64,000 bases of DNA, from assembly GCA_012729015.1 (NCBI GenBank), contig JAAYDY010000041.1, positions 62,001 through 126,000 on the forward strand. Direction: 5' to 3'. Below are positions 40,585 through 52,762 of this stretch, in pieces; within the stretch, counting starts at the first letter, position 1; each line of letters opens with the position of its first letter. This stretch comes from Phycisphaerae bacterium (GTDB taxonomy: Bacteria > Planctomycetota > Phycisphaerae > FEN-1346 > JAACEH01). A program made the position numbers and the translations under genes. Under the pieces are notes generated by a model. The model did no database searches. It was given only the letters and a program-made list of their open reading frames with translations, and was not told the origin of the DNA.

Positions 40585-41652
40585 ATGGTTAGCCATCAGA
40601 TCACTGCGATGTTTCTGGGGGTGACCCTAGCCAGAACGGTTCTTGCTATGTCCGGAACGGCTGGTGGAGCGGAGGTCATAATTGACCTCAGACAGCTAAA
40701 CGATCCGGCCAAGGCGGAACAGACGCTTCAGACCACAATCGAACTGGTCCAGAAGCTAGCTACCGATGATCGCAAGGCAAGGGCGGCTCTTGATGCAGCC
40801 GTGTCTGCGGATACGATAACCACGGCTCTCAAAAGCAAGCTCAAAAAGCTTCTAAGACGACAGCAGACCAAGGTGACCCCGCGGGGGGAGTTTGAAGACC
40901 CAGAGGATTATGGCAAGAGAGTGGAGCAATACAACAAAGAGACCGACGCTATCGTCGATAGTATTCGGCGGATAGGGATTCTCATTGATCAACGTCGCTC
41001 CGCACTGGAGAGGACGGTGAGGCCAGAGATTCCCAGTTATAGCCTGTATTTACCAATAAAGGTCGGGCTATACGACGTCAAACATCACTCGTTCGCCATC
41101 TCTGCTGATCTAGTGGCCAAGCCTGGGAAAGTCATATTGACCGAAGGGCGAGGTCGTATGTGGTCTGAGAACAGAAACGAACTTTACCGGACGTCTCCAG
41201 ACCCCACGAATCCCGGCCTCGCCATCTGGCTATGTGACAGGGCTTGGCAAGCTTCTACCCTAGATGTCTCAGGTTTTGTTGATTTGCAGGCAGCGAAGAG
41301 ATGGAAGGAGGACTTCGTGGCGTCGCAGAAGTACTTGAAACTGAAGCTGCGGAGGCCACCTCGTATCAAGCTCAATGTGGACGCGGGGAGGGACGGGTGG
41401 AGTGGTTTTCTCGGCGTTTTGGGGAATGCGGCCACTGGGGTCCCCGTAACAGTACCATGTCTCCCTGCCTGCAGAGTCTATTCCATAGATGTGGAGCTTG
41501 ATGCCAGGAAGGATATGGCTGGGATATCCCTGGAGCCGCGCGGAAGCTTTGCGGATGCCGTCAGTCTGCAGCCAGGCCATGTGGTGCGACAACAAATACT
41601 GAATGGGAAGTATAGGGGGCCAGAGAAGTTGGAGGAAGACGCAGTCCCGTAG
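40585..41652 (+). CDS. Exported protein of unknown function, atypical composition
   Basis: This is a 355-residue protein with an N-terminal hydrophobic segment that looks like a signal peptide (about 5-30). A helical, charged region (about 45-140, probably coiled coil) is followed by a beta-rich domain. No family is recognised. Codons are visibly less GC-biased than in neighbours (many AT-ending codons such as AAA, GAT and AGA), suggesting acquisition by transfer. The ATG at 40585 follows AGAGGGG by 7 bases; a GTG two codons earlier is possible. Confidence 0.7.
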   Translation: MVSHQITAMFLGVTLARTVLAMSGTAGGAEVIIDLRQLNDPAKAEQTLQTTIELVQKLATDDRKARAALDAAVSADTITTALKSKLKKLLRRQQTKVTPRGEFEDPEDYGKRVEQYNKETDAIVDSIRRIGILIDQRRSALERTVRPEIPSYSLYLPIKVGLYDVKHHSFAISADLVAKPGKVILTEGRGRMWSENRNELYRTSPDPTNPGLAIWLCDRAWQASTLDVSGFVDLQAAKRWKEDFVASQKYLKLKLRRPPRIKLNVDAGRDGWSGFLGVLGNAATGVPVTVPCLPACRVYSIDVELDARKDMAGISLEPRGSFADAVSLQPGHVVRQQILNGKYRGPEKLEEDAVP

Positions 41653-41688
41653 TCTGGTCGAGACGCGACATGCTCAGGGCCTGCAGTG

Positions 41689-41930
41689 GGTAGGGTGGGT
41701 CCACCGGACCCACGCGGGGTTTGCGGTTGCCCGGCCTGGGGCGGAAGCGTAGGGTATCTGCATGACACAGCATCGGCGGGCCTTCGTGCCGGGTGGCACA
41801 CTTCTTTCCACGGTGCTGATTCTTGCCCGACGCGCGAGGCTCGCGACGGCGGTGTCCCAGCGGCTGCTCCGTTGAGCCGTCCGGGCTGCGCGCCTCGTTC
41901 CGCGTGGGTCCGGGGGACCCACCCTACGGG
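41689..41930. repeat. Two palindromic A repeats in opposite orientation
   Basis: An A unit lies at 41689-41716 (loop CAC) and an inverted A unit at 41901-41930 (loop GGG). The sequence between them shows no gene. They occupy most of the gap between the convergent secreted-protein and uronate-isomerase-like genes. Confidence 0.8.
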
Positions 41931-41951
41931 ATTCGGCCGCGCGGGGCCGCC

Positions 41952-43223
41952 TCAGACGTTGAAGATGCGTTTGGGATTGTCGCGGAGCAGGGCGGCGGCG
42001 ACGGCGAGGGCCTCGGCTTCGGTCAGTCGCTTCATCTCGACCTGCTCGGCCAGCACGCGCGCCAGGCAGCGGCGGTACATGTTGAACTTCGGCAGCGTGA
42101 ACTCGATGTAGTAGGCGTCGCTGTAGTAGCCGAGGAGCTTCGTTCGCGGCAGGGCCTCGATGCGGCAGCGCAGGTCGGCTTCGATGTAGCCCGGGATGTT
42201 CGTGTACCACCAGTGGCCCGAGGCGTAGACGTTGCGGAAGATCCACGTGTAGGTCAGCAGCTCGTGAGCCATCGTCGGCGAGAGGTAGCTCACGGTGAAC
42301 GTCACGTCGTGGAACCGGTTGAAGAGGTCGGCGTACTGCCCGAGGCTCGCGGTGTTGGCGACCAGGTCCGTGCCGTTGGCGACGCCGTGGTCGTAGGCGC
42401 CGCGCACGGCGCCGATCATCAGTTGCATGGGCAGCGCGAACTCGCGGCACCCGTCGGCGATCAGGTAGAAGACGAACGACCGGAGCTGCGCCGTCTCCTC
42501 CGCCGACAGGGGCTCGCCCTGCAAGGCGGCGGTCAGGAGCGGCTCGGCCTCGGCCGGTTTGACCGGCAGGCAGACGAACTCGGGCGTCAGGCTGATGGCC
42601 GCGCAGCGGGCGCCGCGGCCCGAGAAGTACGAGAACACGCCGCGGATCGCCTGCTTCAGCGTCGCGACGTTGCCGACCGTGACGCCCGTGCGCTGGGCCA
42701 GCCCGTCGAGCGTCGCCGGGCGCGCCGTGTGGAACACCAGGTCGTCGCACCGCAGGCACGGCACCAGCACGTGCCGGTCGAATCCGTCGAGGTCCTCGGT
42801 GAACGTGTTGGTCAGAAAGACCTTCTCGATATTCGCGCGGCGGAGCACCTCGGCGGACCAGTCCGTACCGGCCAGACACTTCGCCGCCGCAGCCGCCAGC
42901 GGCCGCCAGTTCGCCTCGGTCAGCCGCCGGTCCTTGAAGTCGAACAGCTTCCGGGCCAACTCGACGATCCAACCGTACTGCACGGTGTTGTCGAAGTCGG
43001 CCATGCGCGCGACCAGAGCCGTGACCATCGCCTCGTCCGACAGCGAGACGGCCATCTGGTCCTTCTCCAGGCCGCACGAGAACGCCAGTTCGGTGTAGTA
43101 ATGGTATCCGAGCAACTCGCGCAGGCCGGCGGCACTGGGCTTCAGTGGCCGCACGTGGCTGTGAATGTCAATGGCCTGAATCTTCTCGATCTCGGCGTAC
43201 AGCGATTCGGCGAGTGACGACAT
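41952..43223 (-). CDS. Uronate isomerase-like amidohydrolase-superfamily protein
   Basis: This is a 423-residue TIM-barrel protein. The metal motif HxH is in AIDIHSHVRP. The C-terminal part (SGHWWYTNIPGYIEADLR, LLGYYSDAYYIEFTLP and RRCLARVLAEQVE) resembles the end of glucuronate isomerase UxaC (HWW, DSR, RRxL), so it is probably a divergent uronate isomerase or hydrolase acting on sugar acids. It is the most downstream gene of a carbohydrate cluster on this strand; a repeat-filled gap of 231 bases separates it from the sugar isomerase gene. Confidence 0.75.
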   Translation of the reverse strand: MSSLAESLYAEIEKIQAIDIHSHVRPLKPSAAGLRELLGYHYYTELAFSCGLEKDQMAVSLSDEAMVTALVARMADFDNTVQYGWIVELARKLFDFKDRRLTEANWRPLAAAAAKCLAGTDWSAEVLRRANIEKVFLTNTFTEDLDGFDRHVLVPCLRCDDLVFHTARPATLDGLAQRTGVTVGNVATLKQAIRGVFSYFSGRGARCAAISLTPEFVCLPVKPAEAEPLLTAALQGEPLSAEETAQLRSFVFYLIADGCREFALPMQLMIGAVRGAYDHGVANGTDLVANTASLGQYADLFNRFHDVTFTVSYLSPTMAHELLTYTWIFRNVYASGHWWYTNIPGYIEADLRCRIEALPRTKLLGYYSDAYYIEFTLPKFNMYRRCLARVLAEQVEMKRLTEAEALAVAAALLRDNPKRIFNV

Positions 43224-43277
43224 GGCTCGATTCCTTCTTCAATGTGCGTGCGGCGCACGCAACGGTTGACGAACGTC

Positions 43278-43441
43278 CGCGTGGGTCCGGGGGACCCACC
43301 CTACGGTCCCCTGGCGTTCGACCCTCACCGCCCCTCGACGGTGCTCGGGGCACCTCTCCCTGCAAGCAGGGCGAGGGGTTGTTCGACCCACCCTACAGGC
43401 TCCCTGCGATTCCCGCGTGGCTGCAAGCAGCCACCCTACGG
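43278..43441. repeat. Composite palindromic repeat (A, B, A' in inverse orientation)
   Basis: An inverted A unit (43278-43306), an inverted B unit (about 43318-43383) and an inverted A' unit with arms GTGGCTGC/GCAGCCAC (43414-43441) appear in the mirror order of 2383-2605, so the whole composite is inverted. Confidence 0.8.
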
Positions 43442-43454
43442 TTGCTCGGAGTCC

Positions 43455-44300
43455 TCAGCACGTCTCCATCAGTCGCTCGAGGAACGCCTTCCACTGGCGG
43501 GCCTTGCGTTCGGCCGGCCACTCCGGATTCTTGGCGCACCAGCCGCCGCGATAGTCCTCGATCGACACGTAACCCTCGTACTGCCGCTGCTTCAACTGCT
43601 TCATCACCTCGGGCCACTCGACGAACCCTTCGCCGGGGCCGGTGAAGACGATGTTGACCTTGTCGCCCTCGCGAGCCCAGGCCATGTCCTTGGCGTGCAC
43701 GTGGCTCACGTACTCGTACAGGATGTCGAACGCCTGCGGCCAGGGCTGGTAGCCGAACAGCTTGGCGTTGCCGACGTCGAAGATGATGCCGATGTCGCGC
43801 GGGCTGAAGTCGCGGACCAGCTCGTACGACGCCAGGACGCCGTCGGCCATGGTGTTGTCGTGCAGCTCGACGACCGGGCGGACGCGGTGCCGCCGCCCCA
43901 CCTCGATGGCCGCCGCCAATTGCTCGCGCGACCGTTTCATCGACGCCCAGTATCCCAGCGCCGCATCGTACCGGCCGCAGCCGATCCGCACGTTCGGGCA
44001 TCCGATGGCCGCCGCCGCGCGGCACAGGCTTTCGAACTTCTCCAGCTCCTGCACGTCGCACCGCGAGGCAAACGCGAAGATTTCCACACCGGCGGCCCGA
44101 GCCAGCATGGCGGCCTTCTCCGCCGAGGCCACCGTGTCCGCCGTCGAGATGTGCCACTCGGGCCCGTCGGGTTCCTTGCGGAAGCGGCCCAGGTACCCCG
44201 CGGCCAGCTCCACGCCGTCCAGCCCGATCGTCTTGGCCAGTGTCATCAGGCCGTCGATCTCCAGGTCGGCCGTGCAGACGCTCTGAATCCCCAGTTTCAT
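43455..44300 (-). CDS. Sugar phosphate isomerase/epimerase (xylose isomerase-like TIM barrel)
   Basis: This is a 281-residue protein of the IolE/AP-endonuclease-2 superfamily. The four metal-ligand segments are present in order: Glu in VVELHDNT, Asp in IIFDVGNAK, His in SHVHAKDM and Glu in SIEDYRGGW. It likely isomerises or epimerises a keto-sugar or cyclitol. The start MKLGIQSV at 44300 is typical, with AAAGGACG upstream. It lies behind two amidohydrolase genes. Confidence 0.88.
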   Translation of the reverse strand: MKLGIQSVCTADLEIDGLMTLAKTIGLDGVELAAGYLGRFRKEPDGPEWHISTADTVASAEKAAMLARAAGVEIFAFASRCDVQELEKFESLCRAAAAIGCPNVRIGCGRYDAALGYWASMKRSREQLAAAIEVGRRHRVRPVVELHDNTMADGVLASYELVRDFSPRDIGIIFDVGNAKLFGYQPWPQAFDILYEYVSHVHAKDMAWAREGDKVNIVFTGPGEGFVEWPEVMKQLKQRQYEGYVSIEDYRGGWCAKNPEWPAERKARQWKAFLERLMETC

Positions 44301-44360
44301 GATTCGTCCTTTCGCAAGTGTCATGGCGCCTGCGGGGGCATCAACGCTTTGGGGCCGTAT

Positions 44361-44411
44361 CGTGGCACGGGCATCTTGCCCGTGAGTGGCAGGGGCATCC
44401 TGCCCCTGCTT
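44361..44411. repeat. Double-hairpin intergenic repeat (family C)
   Basis: GTGGCACGGGCATCTTGCCC, then the CGTGAG joint and the hairpin CAGGGGCATCCTGCCCCTG. It is the inverse of 18378-18432 and related to 29031-29141. Confidence 0.8.
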
Positions 44412-44450
44412 CCCCAGAACACCAATGCACCCGGCGCCGGCGCGCTGTCC

Positions 44451-45269
44451 CTACCGCCCCGCCGCCAGCAGCGGCGCCAGCAGCGACTCGGCGTTGCGGT
44501 GAAGAATGTTGCGGCGGTCGTCGTCGGTGATGTCGGCCGACAGGACCGAGCCGATCCCCTGCAACGGCGAGAACCACGGCAGGTCCGTGCCGAAGAGCAT
44601 CCTGCGGCTGATGCCGCGCTCGCAGAACAGTTCCAGCGCGCCGCGGCACTCGAACACGGCCGTCAGGTCGCAGTAGACGTGCGGGAAGTCGCGCGCCAGC
44701 TGGGCCGCCTCTTCCCACATGCCGTAGCACGAGTGGGCCATCGAGAGCCGCACCTCGGGGAACCGTTCGGCCACGGCCCGGACCTGGGCGGGACCGTTCA
44801 TGTTGCCGTGGCCCCAGGTGTGGCAGGTGACCAGGAGCTTGCGCTCCGCGGCAAAGGCCCAGACCTTGTCGTACCGCGGATCGTCCAGGGCGACGTTGTG
44901 GTAGGCCGCCAGAAACTTCAACCCGATGAAGGCGTCGCGCATCGCGTCGAACCGCGCCATGTCGCGCTCGACGATGTCCATGTAGTTACCGTTGATGACC
45001 ATCAGGCCGCTGAAGCGGTCGGGCCACCGCCGGACGACGCGCGCCGTGTAGTCGTTGCCCGTGGCGGCGCTGAACAGGGCCTCGTGCGACGAGAACACCA
45101 GACGCCGCACGCCCGCCTGGTCCATCGACACCAGCATCTGCTCGGGCTCGGGCCGCGGGAAATAGATGGCCGGCCACGGGCCCATGTGCCCGTGCATGTC
45201 GATGACCGGGCACTCGTCCAGCCGCCCGTGCTCCCAGAACGCCTTGACCAGGGGACTGTCGGCGATCAT
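44451..45269 (-). CDS. Amidohydrolase-2 family hydrolase
   Basis: This is a 272-residue TIM-barrel metal-dependent hydrolase or decarboxylase. Metal ligands appear complete: VIDMHGHMG (HxH), LVTCHTWGHG, MAHSCYG and the final Asp in LFGTDLPWFSP. Its start overlaps the stop of the upstream paralogue (ATGA), so the two are translated together. The substrate is unknown, likely a sugar-acid lactone or aromatic acid. Confidence 0.85.
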   Translation of the reverse strand: MIADSPLVKAFWEHGRLDECPVIDMHGHMGPWPAIYFPRPEPEQMLVSMDQAGVRRLVFSSHEALFSAATGNDYTARVVRRWPDRFSGLMVINGNYMDIVERDMARFDAMRDAFIGLKFLAAYHNVALDDPRYDKVWAFAAERKLLVTCHTWGHGNMNGPAQVRAVAERFPEVRLSMAHSCYGMWEEAAQLARDFPHVYCDLTAVFECRGALELFCERGISRRMLFGTDLPWFSPLQGIGSVLSADITDDDRRNILHRNAESLLAPLLAAGR

Positions 45270-46039
45270 AGCGTCACCTCCTCGATCAGCTGCCGCAACG
45301 TGCCGCCGGCAATCGCCGCCTTGGCCTCGTCGTCGATCTGCGCGTGGCCAATGGCCATCATCATGCCGCCGGGGTACCGCTCCGGCAAGCCGCTGCCGTA
45401 GACAATCCGTCCCGGGCCGTACCGGGCGACCACGTCCTCGATGCCGCCGTCGATGTAGTACATCGACGTGTCCACGAAGACCCGCTCGTACAGGTCCAGC
45501 AGCGGTCGGAAGTACCGGTCGCAGCCCCACGAGCCGTGGTCCACCACGATGAGCGTCAGCTCGGGACACTCGGCCATCAGGTTGTACAGGTCCTGCCACG
45601 CCTGCTGGCCGGAGTAGCTCGCCGGTAGCCGCCGCGTGGAGTACAGCAGCGGAATGCGCCGCGCGACCATCTCGTCCAGCAGCGGGCCCATCGTGGCGCC
45701 GTTGAGCAGATACCGGTGCGCCACCGGAAACGCCCGCAACGCCACGATCCGATGCGACTTCATGTCCGCCAGGAGCTGGTCCACCGGCATTTCGCCGGTC
45801 TGCGGCGGCAGGACCGTCCAGCAGCCCAGAAGCTGGTCCTTGCCGCGGATGGCCTCGGCGAGCATCCGGTTGCCGATGGTCGGCGCCACGTCGTGCTGCG
45901 CCACGTGCCAGGAGATGGACCGTACGATCCCCGCGCGGTCGAGCTGCGCCGTCAGGTCATCCACCGTCTCGCACGTCGCCGGACTCTGCGACGGCTTCGA
46001 CGGCAACCCGAAACAACTGTTACAGTCCCAGAATTCCAT
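45266..46039 (-). CDS. Amidohydrolase-like protein lacking metal ligands
   Basis: This is a 257-residue homologue of the amidohydrolase-2 family. At the position of the HxH motif it reads FWDCNSCFG, and the closing Asp (GTDLP) is replaced in VYGSGLPERYP, so both metal sites appear lost. The barrel core (LIVVDHGSWG, VFVDTSMYYI) is retained. It overlaps the intact paralogue by four bases; a heteromeric complex with a non-catalytic partner is a reasonable guess. The start at 46039 follows GGAGG at a rather long distance (13 bases). Confidence 0.8.
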   Translation of the reverse strand: MEFWDCNSCFGLPSKPSQSPATCETVDDLTAQLDRAGIVRSISWHVAQHDVAPTIGNRMLAEAIRGKDQLLGCWTVLPPQTGEMPVDQLLADMKSHRIVALRAFPVAHRYLLNGATMGPLLDEMVARRIPLLYSTRRLPASYSGQQAWQDLYNLMAECPELTLIVVDHGSWGCDRYFRPLLDLYERVFVDTSMYYIDGGIEDVVARYGPGRIVYGSGLPERYPGGMMMAIGHAQIDDEAKAAIAGGTLRQLIEEVTL

Positions 46040-46096
46040 GACTCTCTCATTTCCTCCAAACTCACTTCCCCAACCGTAGGGGCGACGCCGGAAACC

Positions 46097-46379
46097 CCGT
46101 AGGGTGGCTGCTCGACGCAGTTCCCGAGCACCGTCGAGGGGCAGCCACGCTAGCGTGACCATGCCGCCCTCACCCGACCACAACCCCTCCCCCTTCCAGG
46201 GGGAGGTGCCCCGAGCGCCAGCGAGGGGCGGTGAGGGACGAGCGGGGCCAACCTCCCGCCATATTCACCGTAGGGGCGGCTCGTGAGCCGCCCCGAATTC
46301 GTCGTGTTCTCTCCGTGCGTCACCCTCACCCAGCGCTGGCGGGCCACCCTCTCCCCTCAAGGGAGAGGGGTCGCCCCCC
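46097..46379. repeat. Composite palindromic repeat region
   Basis: An expanded A' unit (46097-46151), a B unit (about 46186-46240), a palindrome GGGGCGGCTCGTGAGCCGCC (46273-46292) and a GGCCACCCTCTCCCCTCAAG-type hairpin fill the gap. No gene is seen. Confidence 0.75.
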
Positions 46380-46985
46380 CTACGCCTTCAGCGCCGGATG
46401 GCGCGCCGCCAGGTACTTCGCCACGGCGGCATCGTACGCGGACGTCCGTTTGAACACGTCCAGCGCCAACTCGGCCCGCAGCGTCTCCGACGTCTGCCCG
46501 TCGTGGGCGTCCATGTCGGCCACAATCCGGTCATAGTGCGACGGGTGACACGCCACGGTCACGAATCGGTGGTTCTTCGCCGCAGCGCGAAGCATCGTCA
46601 CGCCGCCAATGTCGATCCGCTCGACGGCCTCTTCCAGTGTGCAATCCAGCCGCCGCACCGTCGCCTCGAACGGGTACAGATTCGCGCACACCAGGTCGAT
46701 CGGCAGAATGCCCAATTCCTCTATCGCGCGGCAATGCTCCGGATTGTCCCGCACGGCCAGCACGCCGCCATGAATTCTCGGATGCAGCGTCTTCACGCGG
46801 CCGTCCAGTATCTCCGGCTGGCCCGTGTAGTGGCTCACCTCCGTCACCGGCACACCGTTCTGCACGAGCAACTGGGCCGTGCCGCCGGTCGAGAGAATCT
46901 CCGCCCCGCGGGCCGCCAGGGCCTGCGCGAACTTCGCCACACCCGTCTTGTCCGACACGCTGATCAATGCACGCTGAATCTTCAC
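46380..46985 (-). CDS. purH: Stand-alone IMP cyclohydrolase domain (N-terminal PurH half)
   Basis: This is a 201-residue protein equal to the N-terminal MGS-like domain of PurH: RALISVSDKTGVAKFAQALA, EILSTGGTAQLL, GRVKTLHPRIHGG, VCANLYPFEATV and IDIGGVTMLRAAAKN. It closes the ring of FAICAR to IMP. The C-terminal AICAR formyltransferase domain (about 320 residues) is absent, and the sequence ends cleanly after the domain before a repeat gap. Either the transformylase is encoded elsewhere or another enzyme is used. The start is a GTG with AGGAGG upstream, and it has its own promoter. Confidence 0.92.
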   Translation of the reverse strand: MKIQRALISVSDKTGVAKFAQALAARGAEILSTGGTAQLLVQNGVPVTEVSHYTGQPEILDGRVKTLHPRIHGGVLAVRDNPEHCRAIEELGILPIDLVCANLYPFEATVRRLDCTLEEAVERIDIGGVTMLRAAAKNHRFVTVACHPSHYDRIVADMDAHDGQTSETLRAELALDVFKRTSAYDAAVAKYLAARHPALKA

Positions 46986-47053
46986 AGCTCGTTGCGCCTC
47001 CTGTGTGCCGCGGCCGACCTCGGGCGACCGCCCTGTCCCCCCGTGCCGCGAGC

Positions 47054-47082
47054 ATCATAGTCGCACCGCGAGTCCGGGGCAA
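47054..47082 (-). promoter_or_regulatory. Promoter of the IMP cyclohydrolase gene
   Basis: On the minus strand TTGCCC (47077-47082) and TATGAT (47054-47059) are separated by 17 bases, about 65 bases before the start codon. Confidence 0.5.
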
Positions 47083-47418
47083 GAGACAACGGACGACGGC
47101 CGCCGACCGCTGCCCCCGCCGAGAGGAGACCATGGCCCGCAGCGCACAGGAAGTCGCTGCGGAAACGCGCCGTTCACCCTTCGGCCTGATGGCTGCGAGA
47201 TGCGACCGCCCCAGGCGGGCGGCGAGAGTCGAACGCTGCCCGCCCACGTCGTCGCCACGCGCCAGCGCGCCTGTGGCGGCAGACGACCCACCGCGGCTGC
47301 CATTTTGGCAGGATTTCGCCGCCCCGATGCTATGCCAACACGCAAAACACACGCCGCAAAAACCGTAGCTGATTGCGCCACAACCAGTTACAGCGCCCAC
47401 GGGCCGGCCCCGCAACCT

Positions 47419-47435
47419 CTGGCATGGCGTTTGCA
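47419..47435 (+). promoter_or_regulatory. Sigma-54 (-24/-12) promoter of dnaK
   Basis: CTGGCATGGCGTTTGCA matches the consensus YTGGCACGRNNNTTGCW at all defined positions but one (T for C). The predicted start is near 47445, giving a leader of about 80 bases. No CIRCE palindrome is seen. Confidence 0.7.
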
Positions 47436-47526
47436 ACTTCCTCTGGGGTAGCTTTGTCGAGCCCGACGCGAGGGACGGCCGATGGCCGTCGGCAACCAAG
47501 GCTCACCACGGAAAGGAGATTCGGGG

Positions 47527-49482
<1,956 letters not shown>

Positions 49483-49538
49483 CCCGGCCGCGAACGTTCG
49501 ATCGCTGGAAGTATTCGATCGCCGGAAGCAAACGAACG

Positions 49539-49576
49539 AAGGGGCGCGGCTCACAACGTTGGGACGCGCCCCTTTC
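49539..49576 (+). terminator. Terminator after dnaK
   Basis: AAGGGGCGCG and CGCGCCCCTT pair around a 16-base loop, and the right arm ends in a short T run. Confidence 0.75.
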
Positions 49577-49627
49577 CTACGCGCCGAACACGCGCGGCCT
49601 GGCCATGAAGAGAAGACCGGAGGCAGC

Positions 49628-49760
49628 CGTAGGGTGGGTCCACCGGACCCACGCGGACACTGGCGTGCGACCCTCACCGCCCCTCGACCGTGCTCGGGGC
49701 ACCTCTCCCTGCTTGCAGGGAGAGGGCTAGCCGCCCCTGCGGCGAACACAGGGTGAGGGT
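49628..49760. repeat. A repeat followed by inverted B repeat
   Basis: An A unit (49628-49655, loop CAC) is followed by an inverted B unit (about 49670-49760: CCTCACCGCCCCTCGACCGT, then the palindrome CCTCTCCCTGCTTGCAGGGA). It lies between dnaK and clpB. Confidence 0.8.
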
Positions 49761-49789
49761 TGGACATTGTCTGAACGGAGGACACGCTC

Positions 49790-52375
<2,586 letters not shown>

Positions 52376-52424
52376 CGCCCCGGCAACCGTCGCATGCCAC
52401 GTGCGAACCCATGGCCTTCCGACG

Positions 52425-52645
52425 TCCGACCCTCACCGCCCCTCGGCTGCGCTCGGGGCACCTCCCCCTGGAAGGGGGAGGGCTCGTCAACCCCTCTCCC
52501 TTGAGGGGAGAGGGTGGCCCGAAGGGCAGGGTGAGGGTGACGCGCGGAATAACACCGGGGTGGCATGGCCACGCTTGTCGTAGACCCCGAGCCCGTCGAG
52601 GGGCGTGGCCATGAAGGCGTAGGGTGGGTCCCCCGGACCCACGCG
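52425..52645. repeat. Composite palindromic repeat region (inverted B, hairpins, A)
   Basis: An inverted B unit (about 52430-52485), a hairpin CCCCTCTCCCTTGAGGGGAG (52495-52514), an expanded element ending GAGGGGCGTGGCCATG (about 52556-52614) and an A unit (52617-52645). Confidence 0.75.
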
Positions 52646-52688
52646 GACTCCGCCGTTCGACCCTCCCCGCATACCGCGCGCTGAAACA

Positions 52689-52722
52689 AAGGAGTCGGCC
52701 CCGCGCGGGACCGACTCCTTCT
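52689..52722. terminator. Bidirectional terminator between clpB and the secretin gene
   Basis: AAGGAGTCGG pairs with CCGACTCCTT around CCCCGCGCGGGA, with A residues before and T residues after, between two converging genes. Confidence 0.8.
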
Positions 52723-52762
52723 CATTGCACTCGTTGCGACCTGAACCGCTCGCGCCGCCCGG

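Noticed and set aside
47132..47368. 78-residue plus-strand frame upstream of dnaK with GAGGAG before its ATG
   Set aside because: Third-position GC is low for this genome, there is no family resemblance, and it overlaps the purH promoter region; not enough to call a gene.
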